Shown: positions 22,734 through 31,673, counted from the first letter of the stretch. The stretch: 34,313 nt of DNA from an uncultured Streptococcus sp. (GCF_938020365.1 NZ_CALIIB010000113.1:1-34313); one strand, 5' to 3'. The notes: generated from the sequence alone by a model not told the origin. Made by a program: numbers and translations.

Positions 22734-22759
22734 AAAAAAGACAAGCTTAGCCTGTCTCT
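22734..22759 (-). terminator. Intrinsic terminator after phoU
   Basis: Minus strand GACAGGC (22756-22750), a TAA loop, GCTTGTC (22746-22740) with one G-U pair, then TTTTTTG. It ends the pst-phoU operon. Confidence 0.8.
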
Positions 22760-22769
22760 TTAACATATA

Positions 22770-23423
22770 TTATAATTCAATAATTTTACCCGTTTCAAAG
22801 TAAACGACCCATTCGCAGATGTTTTTGGCATAATCGCCGATACGTTCCAAGAAAGAAATAACCTGGAAATAATCACGGCCAGTAACGATGGATTCAGGAT
22901 TTTTCTTGATTTCTTCCGTAGCCAGGTCACGAATGCTATCAAAATAATGGTTGATTTTTTCATCCATAGCTGCTACCTCATAGGCTTGATCTACAGAACC
23001 ATTTAGGTAGAGATCAAGGGCAGCTTCAACGAAATTTTTCACATCGCGACCCATCTTTTTAATTTCTTCCTCGACAGCTGGAATACGCTGTTCCCCCTTC
23101 ATACGAATAGCTGCTTTTGCAATGGATACCGCATGGTCTCCCATACGCTCTAAGTCTGAAACAGCCTTGAGAACAGTCAAGACAGTTCGAAGGTCTTGAG
23201 AAACAGGTTGTTGGAGGGCAATCATTTCAAATGATTTCTTTTCCAATTTCACTTCATATTCATTTACTTCTGCATCATCTTCGATGACTTCCTTTGCCAA
23301 GTCACGGTCATGTGTGACAAAAGCACGCACGGTGCGGTTGATTTGTGAGAGCACTTCTTGTCCCATTGCGTAGAACTGATTGTGCAATTTCTCCAAATCT
23401 TCTTCAAATTGAGATCGTAACAT
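22770..23423 (-). CDS. phoU: Phosphate-specific transport accessory protein PhoU
   Basis: PhoU links the Pst transporter to control of phosphate uptake. This is a 217-residue all-helical protein with the duplicated three-helix PhoU domain. First half: QVLSQ-like helix, RDLAKEVIEDDAEVNEYEV, and QPVSQDLRTVLTVLKAVSDL followed by ERMGDHA. Second half: DEKINHYFD and FLERIGDYAKNICEW. Two adjacent ATGs occur; the second (23423) lies seven bases after AAGGAG and is preferred over the one at 23426. It follows pstB2 by 11 bp and is the last gene of the operon. Confidence 0.95.
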   Translation of the reverse strand: MLRSQFEEDLEKLHNQFYAMGQEVLSQINRTVRAFVTHDRDLAKEVIEDDAEVNEYEVKLEKKSFEMIALQQPVSQDLRTVLTVLKAVSDLERMGDHAVSIAKAAIRMKGEQRIPAVEEEIKKMGRDVKNFVEAALDLYLNGSVDQAYEVAAMDEKINHYFDSIRDLATEEIKKNPESIVTGRDYFQVISFLERIGDYAKNICEWVVYFETGKIIEL

Positions 23424-23434
23424 CATTCAACTCC

Positions 23435-24193
23435 TTATCCAAATTTTCCTGTAATATAATCTTCTGTTTCCTTATTTTGTGGGTTGAGGAACATCTCCTT
23501 AGTATTATTAAACTCCATCAAATCACCACCCAAGAAGAAGCCTGTTTTATCCGAAAGCCGAGAAGCCTGTTGCATGGAGCGCGTCACCAAGAGCATGGTA
23601 TAGGTGTCCTTAAGTCCATAGAGAGTTTCCTCAATTTTACCCGCAGAGATTGGATCTAGCGCTGACGTTGGCTCATCCAAGAGGATGATTTTCGGACTAG
23701 TAGCCAAAACGCGTGCTACACAAATCCGCTGTTGCTGACCACCCGAGAGGCCGATAGCCGAATCATGTAAACGGTCTTTCACTTCGTTCCAGATAGAGGC
23801 CCCGATCAAGGAACGCTCCACCGCTTCATCTAAAACTTGTTTATCCTTGACACCATTGATGCGCAGTCCGTAGACCACATTTTCATAAATGGTCATAGGG
23901 AAGGGATTAGGTTGCTGGAACACCATGCCAATCTCTTTGCGCAACTCCACCGTATCTGTCCGAGGGCTGTAGATATTGTGGCCGTTATAGATGACTGTTC
24001 CTGTCGTAGTGACTTCAGGATTCAAATCCCCCATGCGGTTGATAGCCTTAAGCAAGGTAGATTTCCCTGAACCTGACGGTCCAATCAAGGCAGTGATTTC
24101 ATTAGGCATAAAGTCCAAGGAGACACTATTGAGCGCTTTCTTTTTATTATAATAAACCGACAAGTCCTTGACTTGCAAAATAGGTTCTGTCAT
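23435..24193 (-). CDS. pstB2: Phosphate ABC transporter ATP-binding protein (second copy)
   Basis: This 252-residue ATPase energises phosphate import through PstCA. Walker A GPSGSGKST, Q-loop FQQPNPFPM, signature LSGGQQQR and Walker B IILLDEPTSALD are intact. The H-loop differs: where the neighbouring PstB has THNMQQAAR, this one reads TRSMQQASR, so the switch histidine is replaced by arginine. A heterodimer with the other PstB, in which one site is impaired, is a plausible consequence. The variant is, to my recollection, common among second PstB proteins in Firmicutes. It lies 27 bp after pstB1. Confidence 0.94.
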   Translation of the reverse strand: MTEPILQVKDLSVYYNKKKALNSVSLDFMPNEITALIGPSGSGKSTLLKAINRMGDLNPEVTTTGTVIYNGHNIYSPRTDTVELRKEIGMVFQQPNPFPMTIYENVVYGLRINGVKDKQVLDEAVERSLIGASIWNEVKDRLHDSAIGLSGGQQQRICVARVLATSPKIILLDEPTSALDPISAGKIEETLYGLKDTYTMLLVTRSMQQASRLSDKTGFFLGGDLMEFNNTKEMFLNPQNKETEDYITGKFG

Positions 24194-24220
24194 AAATTCA
24201 TTCCTTTAGTTTCTTCACCT

Positions 24221-25024
24221 TTAACCAAAATGACCAGAAACATAGTCATTGGTCGACTGCAGTTTGGCATTTTGGAAGATATTGGCGGTCTTGTCGTACT
24301 CAATCAAATCCCCCAGATAAAAGAAGCCGGTGTAGTCACTGGCACGGGCAGCCTGCTGCATATTGTGAGTCACGATGATAATCGTATAGTCCTTTTTGAG
24401 CTCAAACATGGTCTCTTCCAGCTGCATGGTAGCAATTGGATCCAGCGCAGAAGCCGGCTCGTCCATAAGCAAGATATCTGGCTTGACCGAAATAGCTCGG
24501 GCAATACAGAGCCGTTGCTGCTGGCCGCCTGACAAGGTCAAGGCTGACTTATGAAGATCATCCTTGACTTGGTCCCAAAGTGCGGCTTGTTTGAGCGAAG
24601 TTTCAACAAGCTCATCCAAAATCTTTTTATCTTTTACACCAGCACGTTCATGAGCAAAGGTAATGTTGCGATAAATAGACTTGGCAAATGGATTGGGCCG
24701 TTGAAAGACCATGCCGATGTGCTTACGCATTTCGTAAACGTTGATATCAGACCGATTGACGTCTATTCCTTGGTAAAGAATTTGCCCTGTTACCTTAGCA
24801 ATATCAATTGTGTCATTCATACGGTTGAGACTACGGAGGTAGGTTGATTTCCCTGAACCAGACGGACCAATCAGAGCCGTGATTTTATTCTTTTCAAACT
24901 GCATATCAATGCCCTTGATAGATTCTTTTTTACCGTAGTAAACATGCAAATCCTTGGTCGACAGGGCTACCTTTTCTTCAGGAAAAGTAATGATATGTTT
25001 TTCATTCCAATTATATTCTGTCAT
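24221..25024 (-). CDS. pstB1: Phosphate ABC transporter ATP-binding protein (first copy)
   Basis: This 267-residue PstB has all canonical motifs: Walker A GPSGSGKST, Q-loop FQRPNPFAKS, signature LSGGQQQR, Walker B ILLMDEPASALD and H-loop IVTHNMQQA. A ~15-residue N-terminal extension (TEYNWNEKHII) precedes the domain. It lies ten bases after pstA. With its neighbour it would form the nucleotide-binding pair of the Pst complex at the inner face of the membrane. Confidence 0.95.
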   Translation of the reverse strand: MTEYNWNEKHIITFPEEKVALSTKDLHVYYGKKESIKGIDMQFEKNKITALIGPSGSGKSTYLRSLNRMNDTIDIAKVTGQILYQGIDVNRSDINVYEMRKHIGMVFQRPNPFAKSIYRNITFAHERAGVKDKKILDELVETSLKQAALWDQVKDDLHKSALTLSGGQQQRLCIARAISVKPDILLMDEPASALDPIATMQLEETMFELKKDYTIIIVTHNMQQAARASDYTGFFYLGDLIEYDKTANIFQNAKLQSTNDYVSGHFG

Positions 25025-25034
25025 TGCTTCTCCT

Positions 25035-25919
25035 TTATGCAGAGGTTAGTTTCTTGTGCAAGTAAGAACCGAGTTTGCGGGCTCCAAAGTTGAAAATCAA
25101 GATGAAAATCAGAAGCACAGCTGCTGATCCTGCTGACACCACAGTGCCATCAGGAATGGTTCCTTCACTATTGACCTTCCAGATATGGACAGCAAGTGTC
25201 TCCGCCTGCCGGAAAATCGAAATCGGGCTGGTAATGCTGAAAATGTTCCAGTTAGACCAATCCAGAGCTGGCGCAGATTGCCCAGCAGTATAGATCAAGG
25301 CAGCTGCTTCACCGAAAATCCGACCAGAAGCAAGGACAATCCCTGTCACAATCCCTGGCAGAGCCTCTGGAATGACCACATGCAGTACCGTTTCCCATCG
25401 AGAAATTCCTAGAGCTAGTCCTGCTTCACGCTGTGTATGGTGAACGTGGCGTAAGCTGTCCTCGACATTTCGAGTCATCTGAGGCAGATTGAAGACAGTC
25501 AGAGCCAAGGCACCAGAGATGATAGAAAAGCCATACTCAAACTGGACAACGAAAATCAAATAGCCAAAGAGTCCGACTACCACGGATGGCAGCGAGGACA
25601 GGATTTCAATACAGGTACGGACAAAGTTGGTCACTGGTCCCTTCTTAGCATACTCTGACAGATAAACCCCAGCCCCCATAGAGAGAGGAACAGAGATAAT
25701 CAAAGTAATCACCAATAGGAAGAAGGAATTGTAGAGCTGAATCCCAATACCACCGCCAGCCTGATAGGAAGAAGATTTTCCAGTCAGGAAAGACCAAGAA
25801 ATGTGCGGTAATCCTCTTACCAGAATATAAAGAATCAGAGAGGCAAGGATAGCAACAATGATACCAGCTATCGTGTAGAGGATACCAGTCGCCAATTTAT
25901 CTAATTTCTTAGCGTGCAT
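25035..25919 (-). CDS. pstA: Phosphate ABC transporter permease PstA
   Basis: This 294-residue permease has six predicted helices, starting with ATGILYTIAGIIVAILASLI near residue 10. The coupling (EAA-like) loop is EAGLALGISRWETVLHVVIP followed by EALPGIVTG. The PstA hallmark GAGVYLSEYAKKG occurs near residue 80. It overlaps the end of pstC by 11 bases. It forms the phosphate channel with PstC. Confidence 0.95.
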   Translation of the reverse strand: MHAKKLDKLATGILYTIAGIIVAILASLILYILVRGLPHISWSFLTGKSSSYQAGGGIGIQLYNSFFLLVITLIISVPLSMGAGVYLSEYAKKGPVTNFVRTCIEILSSLPSVVVGLFGYLIFVVQFEYGFSIISGALALTVFNLPQMTRNVEDSLRHVHHTQREAGLALGISRWETVLHVVIPEALPGIVTGIVLASGRIFGEAAALIYTAGQSAPALDWSNWNIFSITSPISIFRQAETLAVHIWKVNSEGTIPDGTVVSAGSAAVLLIFILIFNFGARKLGSYLHKKLTSA

Positions 25920-26826
25920 AGTTTTTCTTACCTCTTTCTTTTGTAATCAGTTTAATGACACTGTTAAAGGCCAAGCTCATCATCAAGAGCACCAAAGCCA
26001 GAGACCAGAGAACGTTATTATCCACTGTTCCCATAACGGTATTTCCGATTCCCATGGTCAAAACGGAAGTCAATGTAGCTGCCGGTGTTGTCAAAGAGGT
26101 TGGAATCACCGCAGAGTTACCGACAACCATTTGAATGGCCAAGGCTTCACCGAAGGCACGTGCCATTCCAAAGACCACAGCTGTAAAGATACCAGAGCGA
26201 GCAGCCTTTAGCGTTACCCGCCAAATGGTCTGCCAGCGCGTTGCACCCATAGCCAGACTTGCTTCACGGTAGTGACGTGGCACAGCACGCAGACTGTCCG
26301 TCGTCATAAAGGTTACTGTCGGCAAAATCATGACAAAAAGTACGAAAATACCAGACAGAATCCCAAATCCGGTACCGCCAAAAACAGTCCGAACAAAGGG
26401 AACAACGACCTGCAAGCCGATAAATCCGTACACAACAGACGGAATCCCAACTAAGAGTTCGATTGCAGGCTGGAGAATCCTAGCTCCTTTAGGCGACACT
26501 TCAGTCATAAAGACGGCTGCTCCAATAGCAAATGGCGTTGCAATCAGTGCTGATAGGATCGTAACAATGAAAGACCCCAAGATCATTGGCAGAGCACCGA
26601 ATTCCTTACCTGACGGATTCCAAGTGGAGCCAAATAAAAATTCAAATACATTGACTCCGTTGACAAAGAAGGTCGACAGCCCTTTTTGTGCTACGAAGAT
26701 TAAAATCATGGCTACAATCAGGACGATTAAAGCCAGGCAGGCAAAGGTGATATATTTACCAAATTTTTCCAGACGAGAGTTTTTCGAAGGGGATAGTAAT
26801 TTTTTTGCTAATTCTTCATTTCTCAT
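25909..26826 (-). CDS. pstC: Phosphate ABC transporter permease PstC
   Basis: This 305-residue permease has six helices, the first at about 27-49. Family motifs are FGALPMILGSFIVTILSALI, AAVFMTEVSPKGAR, and the coupling loop REASLAMGATRWQTIWRVTL followed by KAARSGI. The ATG at 26826 overlaps the pstS stop in ATGA. It pairs with PstA. Confidence 0.95.
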   Translation of the reverse strand: MRNEELAKKLLSPSKNSRLEKFGKYITFACLALIVLIVAMILIFVAQKGLSTFFVNGVNVFEFLFGSTWNPSGKEFGALPMILGSFIVTILSALIATPFAIGAAVFMTEVSPKGARILQPAIELLVGIPSVVYGFIGLQVVVPFVRTVFGGTGFGILSGIFVLFVMILPTVTFMTTDSLRAVPRHYREASLAMGATRWQTIWRVTLKAARSGIFTAVVFGMARAFGEALAIQMVVGNSAVIPTSLTTPAATLTSVLTMGIGNTVMGTVDNNVLWSLALVLLMMSLAFNSVIKLITKERGKKNYAR

Positions 26827-27707
26827 TTGCTATCTCCTTTTAAGCTCGTAACATTTCCATCAGCATCCTTGCTGACCTGCATTTCCTTGATGGAAATATA
26901 GCCCATTCCTGAGACAATTCCATCCTGAACTTCATCTGACAGCATGTAGTCCAGAAACTCTGCTGCCAGACCAGTCGGCTTGCCCAATGTATACATATGC
27001 TCATAAGACCATAGTGGCCAATCGTTGGTCGCAACATTTTTGGCCGTTGGCTCGTAGCCATTGAGCTTCAAAGTCTTGACAGAATCATCTACGTAAGCAA
27101 AGGCCAGATAAGAAATGGCTCCCGGTGTTTGAGAAACAATGGACTTAACCATCCCATTTGAATCTTGTTCCTGACTTTGAACGGCTGATTTACCAGCCAT
27201 AATGACACTGTCAAACGTTGCTCGAGAACCAGAGCTTGCCGCACGGTTGATGATGGAAATCTCTAGATTTTTCCCACCCAGCTGCTTCCAGTTAGTCACT
27301 TCACCAGTAAAAATCTTCTGCAGCTGCTCTGCCGTTAAATTATTGACGGATACTTCTTTATTGACAATCACGGCAATTCCAGCGACTGCTACTTTGTGGT
27401 CAACAAGGGCTGAAGCATTAATCCCTTCTTTTTCCTCAGCAAACACATCTGAGTTGCCAATTTCAACGGCACCAGACTGAACCTGAGACAAGCCCGTACC
27501 TGATCCGCCACCTTGAACATTGACCGTTTTTCCAATATTGGCTGAACCAAACTCATCCGCTGCAGCTTCAACGAGCGGCTGAAGGGCTGTCGAACCAACG
27601 GCAGTCATGGATTCCCCTCGGTCAATCCAGCTGGAACAGGCTGATAGGCTGACTGCAAATAGCACTAGAACCGCTGACAAAATCAGCTTATATTTTTTCT
27701 TTACCAT
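26823..27707 (-). CDS. pstS: Phosphate-binding lipoprotein PstS
   Basis: This 294-residue lipoprotein captures phosphate for the Pst importer. A lipoprotein signal (basic VKKKYK, hydrophobic core, lipobox LSAC with Cys at about 24) is followed by the phosphate-binding strand TAVGSTALQPLVEAAADEF. Further motifs are GGGSGTGLSQVQSGAVEIG and RAASSGSRATFDSV, the typical phosphate-contact loops. GAGGAAAA precedes the ATG at 27707. It heads the pst operon, 97 bp after rsmF, in a leader with an inverted repeat. Confidence 0.96.
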   Translation of the reverse strand: MVKKKYKLILSAVLVLFAVSLSACSSWIDRGESMTAVGSTALQPLVEAAADEFGSANIGKTVNVQGGGSGTGLSQVQSGAVEIGNSDVFAEEKEGINASALVDHKVAVAGIAVIVNKEVSVNNLTAEQLQKIFTGEVTNWKQLGGKNLEISIINRAASSGSRATFDSVIMAGKSAVQSQEQDSNGMVKSIVSQTPGAISYLAFAYVDDSVKTLKLNGYEPTAKNVATNDWPLWSYEHMYTLGKPTGLAAEFLDYMLSDEVQDGIVSGMGYISIKEMQVSKDADGNVTSLKGDSK

Positions 27708-27732
27708 TTTTTTCCTCGAAATCTTGAGAATA

Positions 27733-27784
27733 ATAGTGGGAGGTCTATTTGAAAGAAACTGAAAATCCCACTATATCCACTATA
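27733..27784 (-). promoter_or_regulatory. Inverted and direct repeats upstream of pstS
   Basis: ATAGTGGGA (27733-27741) and TCCCACTAT (27766-27774) form a perfect 9-bp inverted repeat with a 24-base loop. The second arm is also part of a tandem pair CCACTATA (27768-27775 and 27777-27784). On the minus strand the pair reads TATAGTGGATATAGTGG, which contains possible -10 hexamers (TATAGT). No T-run follows, so this is not a standard terminator. An operator for a phosphate regulator or an RNA leader structure is possible. Confidence 0.5.
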
Positions 27785-27804
27785 ACATAGAAAGAGGGCT
27801 TTGC

Positions 27805-29118
27805 CTAGTCTTTTGAACGAAAGCGAAGCCCCTTTGGGAAATAATTTTTCAAGGTATTTCCAGTAATTTTTGCAAAACCCAAACCGTTGCCTTGGGCAAG
27901 CACTTGATACCAGCCATTTGGATAGTTTTGTGAGAGTTGAACCGTCTCTCCTGCTACATATTTGCTAAAGGCCTCATCATCAATCTCAAGGACTGAGACG
28001 ACTTCACTAGGCCTCAAGGCTAGGCCTGAGGCAAAGCTCGGTTCAAAGCGATTTTTCTTAAATTCACCCAAATGCAGGCCATTGCGAGCGATTTTCAGCT
28101 TGGACATATCTGGCAGTCCAGCTGGCAGCAGATATAGATTGTCCCCAAAAGTATCTAAATGTCCTTCTAGCTCAATGTTTAGATGCTTTTTCTGGAAATC
28201 TTGCCAGAGTTTTCGCTGTTCAGCTGTCAATTTATTTTTGGCTGCCTTGATTTTTTTAGCAGACTGACTGCCTGTAAAATGAAATTTCGCTACAAATTGC
28301 CCTTCTCCTTTGAAATGGTGGGGATACATGCGAGCTGTTTCTGGGAAATCAATCCCTGCTACCATGCCATTGATTTTTGGTATTTCAAGCAATTCTAAGG
28401 GGAAATTCTCTAAAAGCCAAGCGACAATTTCTTCATTTTCTTCTGGCGCCCAGGTGCAGGTCGAATAAACCAACTGCCCGCCTGTCGCTAACATCTTGAC
28501 AGCGTCCTCTAGAATTTCTCGCTGGAGACGCGCACACTGAGCCGGATATTCCGGACTCCAATACTGAGTAGCATCTGGCTGCTTGCGGAACATCCCTTCG
28601 CCAGAGCAAGGAGCATCCAGAACAATGAGATCAAAATAGCCCTGAAAGACCTTAGCCAATCGATCCGCAGATTCATTGGTGACAAGGACATTTCGCGCTC
28701 CAAACCGCTCAATATTTTCCACCAAAATTTTACTGCGTTTGGCATTGATTTCGTTAGAAACAAGCACTCCTGTATTTTCTAGATAAGAGAGTAGATGGGT
28801 AGATTTCCCACCTGGTGCAGCCGCTAAGTCCAAAACTTTCATGCCCTTTTGCGGTGCTACAACCTGAGCGACCATTTGCGCAGCTGGCTCCTGGGAATAA
28901 ACTAACCCCGTGACATGTTCCATCGACTTCCCAGACACTTTTCCGTAATGTCCCCAATCTGTGTTCGGGATAGCATTCACAAAATCTTTCTGATTCTCTT
29001 TTAAAGGATTGCTGCGAAAAGCTGAAATCGGATCTTGATCAAAAGTCGCAAAAAAAGCCTCTGCTTCCTGACCCAAGAGCTCCTCATACTTTTCCTTAAA
29101 ACCTACTGGAAAGTCCAT
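27805..29118 (-). CDS. rsmF: RsmB/NOP2/Sun-family rRNA (cytosine-C5) methyltransferase, RsmF-like
   Basis: This 437-residue protein has the SAM-binding core with LDLAAAPGGKSTHLLSYL and NEINAKRS. The first catalytic-site cysteine is in DAPCSGEGMFRK and the nucleophilic cysteine in STCTWAPEENE. A ~150-residue C-terminal region follows, with features of the RsmF type (PUA-like end with GWYQVLAQGNGLGFAKI). It methylates 16S rRNA cytosines by analogy. The ATG at 29118 is one base after the stop of the inositol monophosphatase gene, so the pair is coupled. Confidence 0.9.
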   Translation of the reverse strand: MDFPVGFKEKYEELLGQEAEAFFATFDQDPISAFRSNPLKENQKDFVNAIPNTDWGHYGKVSGKSMEHVTGLVYSQEPAAQMVAQVVAPQKGMKVLDLAAAPGGKSTHLLSYLENTGVLVSNEINAKRSKILVENIERFGARNVLVTNESADRLAKVFQGYFDLIVLDAPCSGEGMFRKQPDATQYWSPEYPAQCARLQREILEDAVKMLATGGQLVYSTCTWAPEENEEIVAWLLENFPLELLEIPKINGMVAGIDFPETARMYPHHFKGEGQFVAKFHFTGSQSAKKIKAAKNKLTAEQRKLWQDFQKKHLNIELEGHLDTFGDNLYLLPAGLPDMSKLKIARNGLHLGEFKKNRFEPSFASGLALRPSEVVSVLEIDDEAFSKYVAGETVQLSQNYPNGWYQVLAQGNGLGFAKITGNTLKNYFPKGLRFRSKD

Positions 29119-29119
29119 A

Positions 29120-29890
29120 CTAGCCTTTTCCCTTTCGTAAATACTCTTGTAATTCGTCTAATTTACACTTTGGTGCAATCATAATCGGCTCTTGAGTCTG
29201 AAAATTTGGCTGATTGCCATCTAGAGTCTGAATGACGAAGCCCAGTTTGTCAGCCATCACATAGGCCGCCGCATAGTCCCAAGGCCAATTATAAGAGAAA
29301 TAGGCGGCTAAACCACCAGCCAAGGTCTTAGCAAAACTAATCCCAGCACTGCCATAGACACGCACACCCAAGCAATCACGAGCCAAGTCAGCTAGTCCCC
29401 AGTGATTATGCTCCAGCATACTAGCATTTGAAGCCATAAGATATTGCTGCAAGGGTTTATCGATAAAAGCAGATAACTTTCTGTCATTGCAGTACACATC
29501 AAAAGCCCCGCCTCCGTGAAAAAGCTGGTCTCTTGTCACATCGTAAATTAAGCCGAATTTGCCCTGCCCATTTTCAAAATAAGCTAACATAATAGCAAAA
29601 TCAGCCCGCTGGGTAATGAAATTATTGGTGCCATCAATGGGATCAATCACCCAGACATTACCATCCGCAATGTCGTGTCGCAGGTCATTTTCCTCAGCCA
29701 AAATCGCGTCGTTCGGATACTGAGCTAAAATTTTCCCAACCAAGTCATCCTGGATGAGCCGGTCCATTTGGGTTACCAAGTCAGTCGGGCTGCTCTTTTG
29801 TACGACATCTAAGTCATCATAGAGATGGTCTCTTAAAAAAGCACCTGCCTGATAAACTATTTCTTTCGCAAAATGAAATTTATTTTCCAA
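29120..29890 (-). CDS. Inositol monophosphatase family protein
   Basis: This is a 256-residue Mg-dependent phosphatase. Metal-binding motifs are ILAEEND (Glu), WVIDPIDGTNNF (Asp-X-Asp-Gly-Thr) and, near the C-terminus, YNWPWDYAAA. The substrate could be inositol-1-phosphate, a nucleotide such as pAp or another sugar phosphate; the sequence does not decide. It overlaps UPF0223 by 11 bases and precedes rsmF by one base, in the spx-led cluster. Confidence 0.9.
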   Translation of the reverse strand: MENKFHFAKEIVYQAGAFLRDHLYDDLDVVQKSSPTDLVTQMDRLIQDDLVGKILAQYPNDAILAEENDLRHDIADGNVWVIDPIDGTNNFITQRADFAIMLAYFENGQGKFGLIYDVTRDQLFHGGGAFDVYCNDRKLSAFIDKPLQQYLMASNASMLEHNHWGLADLARDCLGVRVYGSAGISFAKTLAGGLAAYFSYNWPWDYAAAYVMADKLGFVIQTLDGNQPNFQTQEPIMIAPKCKLDELQEYLRKGKG

Positions 29891-30158
29891 GAGAAATCAT
29901 TCCTTTCCCTTTCCTTTTTGCCTCCTGAACAGCGCGATAAAGAGAATAGCCACTGACCGTCTCAAACTCACGGCCGAGTCGCTTCTCTTCTCCCTTGCTG
30001 GGAACAACTTTCTTGAAGACTGCATAGGACTGGAGCAGTTTCTCCGCTTGAATCTTCTGTTCATAGGCTTGCTCTACGTCATTAAAAAAAGAAAGCACTG
30101 AAGCAAGCTCTTCAGTGCTCCACGATAAGTCTAGTGGGTAACTATAATTTTTTTCCAT
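29880..30158 (-). CDS. UPF0223 family protein
   Basis: This 92-residue soluble protein has the UPF0223 pattern: an N-terminal YPLDLSWSTEELASVLSFFN, a central Glu/Lys-rich helix pair (VEQAYEQKIQAEKLLQSYAVF) and VVPSKGEEKRLGREFE, ending in a Lys/Arg tail. Function is unknown. It starts three bases after the spx stop and ends inside the next gene. Confidence 0.9.
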   Translation of the reverse strand: MEKNYSYPLDLSWSTEELASVLSFFNDVEQAYEQKIQAEKLLQSYAVFKKVVPSKGEEKRLGREFETVSGYSLYRAVQEAKRKGKGMISLGK

Positions 30159-30161
30159 ATT

Positions 30162-30560
30162 TTAAATATCAGCACGCATAGTTGCGGCTCTGAGTTCTTC
30201 TTTCCGATAACCTCTAGGCAAGAAAGCACGGATTTCGTCTTCATTGAAGCCGATTTGCATTCGTTTACCATCAAGGATAATTGGGCGACGCAAAAGACTA
30301 GGATTTTCCTCAATCAGCTTAATAAGCGTTGAAATCGATAAATCCTCTACATCTAAATCTAGTTTTTGAAAAATTTTTGAGCGGGTTGAGATGATGTCAT
30401 CAGTGCCATTTTCTGTCAATGAAAGAATGTGTTGCAATTCTGGAGCAGACAGAGGGCTCGTCATGATATTATGCTCCGTAAATGGAACTTCATGACCAAT
30501 CAACCAAGCACGCGCCTTGCGACAGGAAGTGCAGCTAGGCGATAAAAATAGTGTAATCAT
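30162..30560 (-). CDS. spx: Transcriptional regulator Spx
   Basis: This 132-residue ArsC-like regulator binds the alpha subunit of RNA polymerase and senses thiol stress. The redox switch CTSC lies at residues 10-13, the RPI-type motif RRPIILDGKRMQIGFNEDEI at about 91-110, and a charged tail ends YRKEELRAA. Streptococci carry two Spx proteins. The gene order here (next to UPF0223, rsmF, pst and ciaRH) matches my memory of S. mutans spxA1, so it is probably the SpxA1 type. It has its own promoter and heads a four-gene cluster. Confidence 0.93.
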   Translation of the reverse strand: MITLFLSPSCTSCRKARAWLIGHEVPFTEHNIMTSPLSAPELQHILSLTENGTDDIISTRSKIFQKLDLDVEDLSISTLIKLIEENPSLLRRPIILDGKRMQIGFNEDEIRAFLPRGYRKEELRAATMRADI

Positions 30561-30597
30561 GCTGTTCTCTTCTTATTTTTATATAGTAACTAGTTCT

Positions 30598-30626
30598 ATT
30601 ATACTAAATTTTATCTCTCTTGACTA
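30598..30626 (-). promoter_or_regulatory. Promoter of the spx cluster
   Basis: Minus strand TATAAT (30603-30598) with TAGTCA (30626-30621) at 17-bp spacing, about 38 bases before the spx ATG. The -10 is perfect and the -35 matches in four of six positions. Confidence 0.6.
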
Positions 30627-30679
30627 GATATTTTTGAGAATCGGCTCGAAATACTAAGAAAAATATCAAAAACTGACAT

Positions 30680-31606
30680 TTATTCCGAACGTTCCCAATT
30701 TCTTGCCACTTCTTCATCACTCTTTAATTGAGCGACCAGTTCTTCAATACCATCAAATTTGACCATATCACGAATCTTATCCAGCCAGATAATCCGAATC
30801 GTATCGCCATAGATCTCCTCCGCAAAGTCAAATAGATTGGCCTCAAAACGAAGTTCATCTCCTTCAAAGGTTACATTTTTTCCGACACTAGCCATACCTC
30901 GATAAATCTTGCCATTGTGCTCAACATCTACCACATAGACACCATCTGCTGGCAAAATCACGCGATCCAATGGTGCTAGATTGGCCGTTGGATAGCCAAT
31001 GGTACGCCCTCTAGCATTGCCATGAACCACAATGCCACGAGTAGAGAGAGGATAGCCTAATAGCTGATGCGCCTTGGCAACATCACCATTTTGAATAGTC
31101 TCTCTAATCCGAGTAGAAGAGATTTTTTCCTCATCTTGATTGACCGATGAGACGATGACAATCCGACCATCGAAATAGTCTGCAAGCTCCTCTGCCTTTC
31201 GCTTGTCAGATCCAAAATGGTAATCAAAACCTGCCACAACTGCCTTTGCTTTAAGCGCAGAAACGTACTTATCAAAAAATTCTCGGGCTGTATTTTTAGA
31301 AAAATGACTAGTAAAGTCAATCAAGTAGAGGTAGTCCACACCCAAATTTTCTAAGTGAGCAGCTCGTTCCTCCGGATGATTCAAATGCAACATCAACTCT
31401 GGCTGATAGCGGACAAAAGCTAATTTTGGTGACTCAGGAAAGGTCAGTACAGCAATCTTCAGTCCTTGCTCAGCTGCTATCTTCCTAGCTTCCTTAAAAA
31501 GTGTCTGATGTCCCTTATGCAGGCCGTCAAAATAGCCCAAGACCAAGACTGTATCTTCTTCCTGATTTATCTCTAATTCATTATTTATTCGTCTTATTTT
31601 CATCAT
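30680..31606 (-). CDS. ribF: Bifunctional riboflavin kinase / FAD synthetase
   Basis: RibF converts riboflavin to FMN and then FAD. The N-terminal nucleotidyltransferase domain has LGYFDGLHKGHQ, the family's GxFDGxHxGH signature, and SSTRIRE. The C-terminal kinase domain has GRTIGYPTANL (the Mg/ATP PTAN motif) and RFEANLFDF. The 308-residue length is standard. Two adjacent ATGs (31606, 31603) occur, neither with a clear ribosome-binding site. It is not preceded by a recognisable FMN riboswitch. Confidence 0.95.
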   Translation of the reverse strand: MMKIRRINNELEINQEEDTVLVLGYFDGLHKGHQTLFKEARKIAAEQGLKIAVLTFPESPKLAFVRYQPELMLHLNHPEERAAHLENLGVDYLYLIDFTSHFSKNTAREFFDKYVSALKAKAVVAGFDYHFGSDKRKAEELADYFDGRIVIVSSVNQDEEKISSTRIRETIQNGDVAKAHQLLGYPLSTRGIVVHGNARGRTIGYPTANLAPLDRVILPADGVYVVDVEHNGKIYRGMASVGKNVTFEGDELRFEANLFDFAEEIYGDTIRIIWLDKIRDMVKFDGIEELVAQLKSDEEVARNWERSE

Positions 31607-31673
31607 TTTTCTATTTTACTATGTATCCGCTTTTTTTACAACAAATTAAATCTAAGAAAAAGAACTTCTAACA

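Noticed and set aside
30561..30679. Strong terminator between ribF and spx
   Set aside because: Only weak, short complementarity without a T-run was found, so I do not call one; read-through from ribF into spx remains possible.
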